A DNA stretch of 64,000 nucleotides from Hydractinia symbiolongicarpus (Eukaryota; Cnidaria; Hydrozoa; Anthoathecata; Hydractiniidae): positions 17,286,851-17,350,850 of the forward strand of contig NC_079877.1 in the NCBI RefSeq assembly GCF_029227915.1, in the 5' to 3' direction. Below are positions 56,889 to 64,000 of the stretch, one piece after another. Position 1 is the first letter of the stretch, and each line of letters starts with the position of its first letter. The position numbers and the translations under genes were made by a program. The notes beneath the pieces are model-generated. The model worked only from the letters and a program-made list of their open reading frames with translations, made no database searches and was not told the origin of the DNA.

Positions 56889-57900
56889 GTGATAAATGCG
56901 TAAATCTAAGAAACTGTTTACGAGGTTAATGTACACCACTTTAGCAAAAAGAAGCATTGTTCTTCAAACTTTAGACGAGGACGAAGTCAAAGTAAAATAA
57001 CGTTGTTCCCACCTTTATTTTGCTCTTTTCCTAGATAAAAACACGATTTCTCTGCGGATAAGTTTACAGAAGGTATCAACATATCGTAAAATTCTTTAAC
57101 AACCAAAGCGCTCCTGTACACAGAAAGGTCTGTTTTAAAAAATACATTAAAATCAAAGCTGTTGTTTTCAAAGTTATGGAATTGTTATTAATCTCCCCTG
57201 GTGTTAAATGATTAATAAGATCTGGAGAAAGGAAAACGACATCTATATCCCTATGACGTCAGCAACATTGTATAACGACGTGTTAAAGGTTTTAATTTAA
57301 GCTGATGTTTTTGAGATCATAAAATTGCATCCTCGTTTCCAGGGTCTCTTGCCAAAGATCAAGGTCAAAGGCAAAATGCACTGGAAGCCAGGGTGATAAA
57401 AGTGTAAATCTAAGAAACTGTTTACGAGGTTAATGTACACCACTTTAGCAAAAAGAAGCATTGTTCTTCAAACTTTAGACGAGGACGAAGTCAAAGTAAA
57501 ATAACGTTGTTCCCACCTTTATTTTGCTCTTTTCCTAGATGAAAACACGATTTCTCTGCGGATAAGTTTACAGAAGGTATCAACATATCGTAAAATTCTT
57601 TAACAACCAAAGCACTTCTGTACACAGAAAGGTCTGTTTTAAAAAATACATTAAAATCAAAGCTGTTGTTTTCAAAGTTATGGAATTGTTATTAATCTCC
57701 CCTGGTGTTGAATGATTAATAAGATCTGGAGAAAGGAAAACGACATCTATATCCCTATGACGTCAGCAACATTGTATAACGACGTGTTAAAGGTTTTAAT
57801 TTAAGCTGATGTTTCTGAGATCATAACATTGCATCCTCGTTTCCAGGGTCTCTTGCCAAAGATCAAGGTCAAAGGCAAAATGCACTGGAAGCCAGGGTGA
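56889..57900. repeat. 504-bp tandem duplication
   Basis: GTGATAAAnGnGTAAATCTAAG starts at 56889 and 57393, and GTGATAAAAGTGTAA again at 57897, an exact 504-base period. The two copies differ by only a few substitutions. Each copy includes one TGACGTCA, an AGACGAGGACGAAG block and a TCCTCGTTTCCAGGGTCTC block related to the CTCGTCCCC foldback ends. No open frame spans a copy. Confidence 0.93.
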
Positions 57901-57976
57901 TAAAAGTGTAACTTTTTTCGCTCGAAAACACGATCACCACTAAAAAAATCTGGACGTATCTTTTCAGTAAATCACA

Positions 57977-58089
57977 ACCCTCGTCCCCGGGTTTTTTGCT
58001 TCTTTGATGAGAGGAGATGGCGAAAAACGCTCAACGATACCAGAGTATTTTTCGCCGTCATCTCTTATATCAAACCTAAGGACGAGGGT
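57977..58089. mobile_element. Foldback element with ACCCTCGTCC inverted ends
   Basis: ACCCTCGTCC (57977-57986) and its reverse complement (58080-58089). The arms continue inward as GGGTTTTTTGCTTC...GGCGAAAAA opposite TTTTTCGCC...AAACCTAAGG. 113 bp, non-coding. Confidence 0.65.
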
Positions 58090-60242
58090 GAGGGTGAGTA
58101 AATCATATAATAATAACAATAATTGGTCAATTTTTTGCCATGTGGTCTGGGATCAAAAAGGTTAAATTGGCAGCTTTCTTATAAGATAACAGTTCAACGA
58201 TGAATATAACGATGAATATTTAAATTTTGTTTTTGTTTTTTCTCTATGAAATTGATATCTGACGTGCGCTCTTGCCTACAGAGGTCAAACGAATTAACGA
58301 AATGCGGTGAAGATCTATTATAGAGACCAAGAAACGTGCAAGCGGATATGGTGATACCCTTGAAGCAATTTAAGATCTGTGGTTGTGTAATTCAGGGTAA
58401 TATTAGTATTTTCTCGTATTAATTTCCTTTTTTCTTTTACAGTTAGCTTTAGTAACTCGAACACCGGATAACTGGAACTTTCATTATCTCGAACCAGTTT
58501 TTTAAATCCTTTACAAAAACTCTGGTTAACTCGAACCCCGGATAAATCGAACATTCGTTAACTCGACCTATCCTCCTTGGTTCATTTGGCAGTTCGAGTT
58601 ACCGATAGGTATTGTTTTTTATCTGATTTTTTCAAAAAAGTCGTAATTTAACATTCTCTTCATAAAATAAAACTAAAGAAAACTACATCACATTTTAATT
58701 ACATTCTTCTTTTTTGAGCAAAAGAGAATTGTAATCGAAACAAAATAAAAACGGTACAACACAAAAAAAAAAAAAAATTGCTTGTAGGAGAACTTGTGGA
58801 GAGATATGCTCTTAAATGTATAAACGAAGACCATAAGTACCTTACTATCTAATTAGTCAACCTCGATCCCATGACCTGTTGTCTCTTTTTGTATATCTGA
58901 CGCAAAAACGCAGCACTAATGAGAAACAAAAAAGCCTTTGTGATGAGGTTGTCACTTAGTTAAATAGTGGACATTAACTTCAAAAAGAAAATGCAATACG
59001 TTTTATCAATCACATGTCGAAGACTCATCAATGACCCCTTACGCCACAAAAATTATTTTAATTATTTCTGATTGCCTAATGCGAGAACAAAACGAAGAAT
59101 TGAAGGACTCAGCAATGACAATGCAAAGATAATCAAAATGCAAATACGATTAAAGATGTGGGGAATATTTATTGCTTTCTTGTTCGTTTACTCGTTTTTT
59201 CCTTGAAAAAAGGGGACAGTTCTGGACAGCCGGCATCCTCAATCCCAAACCTGTAGATTTTTTATATGAAATGCCACAGATTCTGAAGGTAGGGGTCGAG
59301 ATTGGGCAGCTGAGACTTACGGTCAAGTGTCAAAAGGTCCTGAAAACATCCCGCTTTAAAAACGAACAATTGATGTGCATGTTATTATCCCTGGTGCCAA
59401 CACTATCAGTACAACTGATGGTGTTATATCTGTAGTATGGCGTTATATATTCAGGTTCTACTGACAGTAGGATCTACAGATAATTTTACACCAAAGAAAA
59501 AAGTGGTACTGGTTGACAAAGTAAGAGCAATATAGTATTGCTGAGTGGCGAAACACGACATTTCCCAAGCGCAAAAATGTTTTTAAATATCTCGACCAAG
59601 TGTGCGTTGCGTCGAGTTGGAGGGCGTGGGGGTGTTTGATTTCTCTTAAAATTTCCCGTCCACAGACGGGTAACCAAAATACTTCCCGAAAGCAATTTTT
59701 TCTTGGATCTTGGATTTCAAAAACATGTCGTCGGGGCAGGGTTTAATTCTACAAGTGGAGCACATGAAATTATTGCGCCAATTTTTGCACTCGCAAGTGT
59801 AAGAAGTGCTGTGCTCAGCTTCATGAAGTCTTGGAAGAAGAAATAAAGTGGTTTCAAAAAAGCACAAGCATTTTTTTTTATAATTTCTACCTGCTGTAGG
59901 TATGTGCGTATGAGGTAGTCGCCCAGCAAAGTGTGTGGACCCAACCAAAGAAAAAAACATCTTACGTCCATTACGATGACTGTAAATATTTTTTATTTAC
60001 AAACCGAATTAACATCAACTCGATATCAACGTAGTGATCCTGGTTAGAAGACAAGGGATCCTGACAATTTTTAGTCGGGGAGACCTAGGCATTTATCCAA
60101 ATTTTAAATAACGATGAAAGCCTGATTCACACTTGCTTGCATCTGCGTAGTGAAGTACGCATGCGCAGTAGCAGCCGCTTTAAGAGCAACGCAAGAATGA
60201 AGCAAGAAAAACGCAAGACGTCCACACTTACACAAAAAACTT
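58090..60242. other. No gene; Tc1/pogo-like TTCGAGTTA repeat near 58440-58620
   Basis: Repeated TAACTCGAAC, CCGGATAA and TAACTCGACC blocks end in CAGTTCGAGTTACCGATAGG. This text resembles the ends of many invertebrate mariner/pogo-type MITEs. The rest shows only short frames without recognisable domains. GATTCACACTTGCTTGCATC near 60125 may be the end of another element. Confidence 0.4.
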
Positions 60243-60449
60243 ATGGATGGTAAAGAAGCACTGATTTTTTTGAGCTATTTACTTGTGAAACGAAGATCCC
60301 GTAGAAAACCTGAAAGGAAACGAAAGAAAAGACAACCTTGGGTAAGAGAAATTTACAGGCACAGAGAAGAACACGTCGTCTTGCGTTACTGTCTCGCTGT
60401 TGCCATGTCAGTTAGAAGTTGTTTCCCTTTTAATGATATAAGGTTCTAG
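60243..60449 (+). pseudogene. Possible N-terminal scrap of a PIF/Harbinger transposase
   Basis: A 68-codon frame from ATG with a basic stretch RRSRRKPERKRKKRQPWVRE followed by IYRHREEH. PIF/Harbinger transposases commonly begin with a basic run then a W-V-R-P/E...R block, which is the only basis for the call. No DDE domain follows. Neighbouring GCTTGCATCTGCG (about 60136) and ACGCAACGACGCAAG (about 61548) could be parts of element ends. Confidence 0.3.
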
Positions 60450-60625
60450 CCGGCCTAATGCATCTAAAATAGGAGGTCGTTTAGCTTCTCCAGCTCCAGC
60501 GCCACTTTTATTTTTTACCTTCCACTTCCTTTTTTCTCTCCCATATCTATTTTCTTATGTTACGATTTTTCAGCATTACTGGCTAAAAAAAAGTAAATCA
60601 ACATTATTGGAATTTGCTTTGTACT

Positions 60626-61115
60626 TATTCTCTCTAATTAGCGGCCACCGTTGGTGCATGAACAAAGTGTCCGCCTTTTGGAAAGTTTTGCAATGTAAGC
60701 TCAAAATTTGAAGAAAATGCGATTTTGTATACGAAATGTTTAACTTAAAAAATTAGTGCGTACCGTACTGGACTTAGACACGAAAAAAGAAAAAAAACTT
60801 ATATAACTGGAAATACCAGTTATATAAGTTTTTTTGGACAACAAAAGAAGTTTTAAGTGTTTAAAATAAATATTTTAAAATTATTCAATTTTTCATTATT
60901 TTTGTATGCTGCTCCCTAACTTAAAAGTAAAAAAAGCCTATAATTGCCATTTCGTGTAAAATAATTTGTCTGCCAATCAGAGTGTCCGCTAATTGAGTGT
61001 CCGCTAATTAGAAAGTTTTTATGAGACTTTGACCAGAAAACGGATGGTGCAAGGACAAAGTGTCCGCTAATCAATGGTGTCCGCCTTTTAGAGTGTCCGT
61101 TAATTGGAGAGAATA
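60626..61115. mobile_element. 490-bp MITE with ATTCTCTCnAATTA inverted ends
   Basis: Left end TATTCTCTCTAATTAGCGGC; the right end in reverse complement is TATTCTCTCCAATTAACGGA. Near both ends GTGTCCGCCTTTT and GTGTCCGCTAAT recur several times. No coding capacity. A nearly perfect hairpin (60791-60835) lies inside. Confidence 0.75.
60791..60835. repeat. Perfect 20-bp hairpin with 5-base loop
   Basis: AAAAAAACTTATATAACTGG, loop AAATA, then the exact reverse complement ending in seven T. Confidence 0.92.
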
Positions 61116-62780
61116 CCGTATTTCATCTTTTATATTACAAACAATAAGGGAAAGGAATAAAAATAAAAAATAAAAAAATATATATTATCGTCTGATGTTG
61201 GCCTCTAAAATCGAACTGAAACGCAGTCTGTGTTCGTGGATATACCAATTTTAGTATTCAATTTTTTTCGAGAAATCTTATGATCGGTAAAAATTATCCC
61301 AAGCAAGTTTTTTCTTGCTTATATCTTTAAACTTTTGTCTTGTTTATCATATAACACTGGGTATTTTCTAACTACTTCACTCAATTTTTGCTCTTTTTCA
61401 GTTGCCATAATTTTGACTTTATTCAATTCTCTCAGTGAAATGATTTTTTTTAGTTTTTTGTCTTGAAAAATCTCTTCGCGATTTTTGCGCACATTGCGTT
61501 TTTGTGTTCACATTATAAAAATATCCTGCAAGAGTAAAGCAGGAGCAACGCAACGACGCAAGATATCAAACATTTTTAATATTCTTGTTATTATTACCCA
61601 ATACAGCAACGGAAATTTTGTAAAATTGTTGTTGGGAAGATATTCGTGAAATATAGTTATTTATTTGTTATTATAGTAGTTATCTTAGTAGATTTTAGGA
61701 GTTAGAAATCTACTATTTTCTATCTCTCGCCTAAAATTTATTTTCTGGCTGCCACAAAATAATTCTTTGTTCGAGTCTCCCTTAAAGATGCTAGAGGAGT
61801 TAAAAAATCATTCGTTTCAACTCAATCGTCTTCACCTTTTAGTGATTGTACTTTTTTAAACCTTGAAAATGGATGAAGGAAGTGTCTCTTAAAGAATCAA
61901 ACGATATAAATATGCACAATATAAATATGCCCTACGCCTATGATAAATGGTTGAGACAATCCTTGTTCCTAGGGATTTATGCTTTTTGATACCAGGGTAT
62001 TTTTTGCCGACGAGGGTAGGTTGGGACGGCTTACACGCTTTCTCTTTTACAAGAAATATGCTTTGTAATTATATCAGGCTAAAAAAAGGGTTAGGGTTAA
62101 AACAATTTTGTTTAGAACAATAGAGATATAAAAATAATGACCAGCCTGACTAGAATTTTGTTGATATTCTTATTTATAAAAAAAATGGTGTATTTGAAAA
62201 GCCTAGGACGAGGTTGCAACAAGGCGCGCCTTTTTTTTAACTTTTCTTTCTTAACTTTTCTTTCTTAGCTCTTTGGTTGCACACTTTTTAATAGGAAGAA
62301 GAAGCCCCGCGGATTAAAGATTTCCGCCATTAGCAATAATCTGAAAAAGTACTGAACTGTGAAGAGGACTGAGTAATATGGAGGTACAAAATCATGGAAT
62401 ATTCTAAAATTTTAAAATTCAATTTTTGATTATTATTGTAACTGTAAATCATAGCTAACTTAACTTACATAAACTTCATTTCTCTATAAGAACAATTTTA
62501 AGAGAAAAATAATAAACCTGAAAATTGATGAACAATAAAAACAAAATAAGAAAAACGGCAAGGCTAAAAAATTTTATGGATTTTCTCTTTTTTTCTAAAA
62601 AACAACTTGGAAAATATCTTTTTTTTACATAATCACTTACGAAAGGTTATTTTCAAACTACATATTCATATTTTTTATTTTATAACACACTTGTCACGAT
62701 TTTATAGCTATAATACATTATCTTTCACCAAAAATATCCAGCCTCAAGTGAATAACTAATTAGTTCTGCTGAATATAGCT
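61116..62780. other. Non-coding, with partial repeats
   Basis: No gene seen. 62290-62470 is a diverged partial copy of the dispersed repeat at 44090-44990 (shared GATTTCCGYCATTAGC and GATTATTATTGTAA blocks). AGGACGAGGTTG near 62210 is one end of the CTCGTCCCC foldback family. Confidence 0.5.
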
Positions 62781-63058
62781 TAAAGGGGGATTTTCACGAA
62801 GCGAATTGAACGGCGAATTTGACTGCAAATTGTATCTAAGCATGCGCAGTTTTGTTTTTTTTGATTTTGCATCGAAATATTCGCTTCGCTGAAAAGTAGA
62901 AACAGTTCTTACTTTTTCGCGGCTAAAGGTTTCGCTGCTAGTTTTTGACCAATCAGAACGCGGTTAACTAATGTAAACAATTATTTAGTCGTGAAAATTA
63001 AAAAGCGAATTCGCCATCGAATTCGCCGTTTAACTCGCTTCGTGAAAATCCCCCTTTA
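62781..63058. mobile_element. 278-bp MITE with perfect 24-bp inverted ends
   Basis: 62781-62804 starts TAAAGGGGGATTTTCACGAA; 63035-63058 is its exact reverse complement. The similarity continues inward with mismatches (AACGGCGAATT blocks), for about 45 bp in all. It has no coding capacity. TA at each outer edge could be the duplicated target of a Tc1/mariner- or Harbinger-type transposase, but the register is ambiguous. Confidence 0.85.
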
Positions 63059-64000
63059 GTCTACGTGCTTGCGAAATTGTACAGAAGGAAATGACGTAAT
63101 TATTAAAGGGAAATGTAAATAACATCAAAGAGGGCGGATTAACACAATTCGGTCCGGGGTTTTTAGAACATACTATGACCGGGGGGGGGGGGATTCCACC
63201 CCCCCCCTCAATAACTTTTTATAGGATTGTTCAAATTGAATCAAACTTGGCACACTTATAGTACGTCATAAAAGGAACAAAATGTCGGTAATAAATTTTT
63301 GCTTGCGTCAGCACATTTTCTGTGACGTCATCAGAAGCTTGAAAATTGTTAAAAATGCCACTATCTGCTTAAAATATAATTACTTTTGTTCTAGAGCGAA
63401 TTTTTACATTCTGTTTGAAGTTTCTGAAAGATAAATAAAATTTTTTTAACATATCTTCCGGTTTTTACATGGATCGGATAAAAAATTGCCAAAAATTGCC
63501 CGAAAATCCGTTTTTTTCCGATTTTCGGGTAAAATCCGACAAAATCGGGAAATCGGATTAGTCACGTGTCAAAATTATTCAAAATGATTCTTCTTGATGA
63601 AACAAAGTTGTGTTGCAAGTTTCAAGTTTTAAGGATAATCCTAACAGGAGTTATTATATCTTCCCCATTATAAAGATTTCATAGAGATTTTAGGGGTAGT
63701 TTCGAGTAATGGCCAATATGAAAGCCTCTGAAAGGTATGGGACCTAAAAATTTAGCATGCAGGTGTCTAATAGATAAATGTTGAAACTCAGTAAGTATCA
63801 TACCCATATAAGAAAGCAATCAGGAGTTATTAAAAAAAACCCGTCAGACCGAATAGGGTTAAAGACGATCTTTATTATGCTACACTGCACGAACTTTAAC
63901 TTTCGATAGCATATAAACTTCAAATAAAGAATTGTTCATTGGATAATAAAACAATCTGTTGCACTGTTAGGATTCTTATTGGCTCAACCTCGTCCCCAGT
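63059..64000. other. Non-coding right edge
   Basis: Includes a G12-ATTCCA-C9 hairpin (63181-63207 or so), a block with GTGACGTCATC near 63323 and repeated AAATCGG text near 63475-63560. The last bases, CAACCTCGTCCCCAGT, are a CTCGTCCCC foldback end running off the window. Confidence 0.5.

Noticed and set aside
59646-59971. Cys-containing minus-strand ORFs
   Set aside because: Two competing frames, no recognisable zinc-binding pattern or splice context.

Overview
This is a 64 kb piece of an AT-rich animal nuclear genome. It has multi-exon genes with GT/AG introns, an LTR retrotransposon, decayed giant DNA transposons and many short foldback elements. The two host genes are animal genes: a TMEM145-type seven-helix protein and a salt-inducible kinase. 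The repeat content (GCTA runs, Polinton and BEL/Pao relics, foldback elements ending in a CTCGTCCCC motif) suggests a cnidarian, perhaps a hydrozoan. The taxon is an inference; the animal origin is solid.

Layout. 1-2760: intergenic, with one tRNA-derived SINE head. 2761-13363 (minus): 17 exons of a TMEM145-like membrane protein; every junction and phase fits, but the first (signal-peptide) exon was not found. Its introns hold a 3 x 182 bp tandem repeat, a pair of inverted arms about 2 kb apart and a perfect 21-bp hairpin. 13364-17450: foldback elements and a cluster of the 9-mer GTGACGCAT. About 17450-24850: a decayed Polinton/Maverick with two small genes and a broken integrase on the plus strand, converging on a broken protein-primed DNA polymerase B on the minus strand. 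No capsid, ATPase or protease gene is visible. 24850-34060: repeats, including a non-LTR retrotransposon 3' fragment inserted in an older dispersed repeat that has an uninterrupted inverted copy at 44090-44990. 34060-35445 (minus): remnant of one BEL/Pao element. 35797-41589: a complete LTR-to-LTR BEL/Pao element with a 5-bp target duplication, near-identical LTRs and a tRNA-Phe-like primer site, but with broken reading frames.

41824-42111 and 46384-47077: head-to-tail arrays of short units whose ends (5' TC; 3' hairpin, then CTAG; A/T flanks) look like Helitron termini. 47078-53110: no gene seen. 53111-55828 (minus): a complete seven-exon salt-inducible kinase of 725 residues, with the LKB1 activation-loop threonine and PKA/14-3-3-type RRxS/T sites; two perfect CRE palindromes lie 264-387 bp upstream of its start. 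56889-57900: a 504-bp tandem duplication. 58000-64000: foldback elements, a possible PIF/Harbinger transposase N-terminal scrap and unassigned sequence.

No operon-like or defence-like system is present. The most interesting structures are the Helitron-like arrays, the reduced Polinton with its duplicated gene junction, and the structurally young but coding-dead BEL/Pao element.
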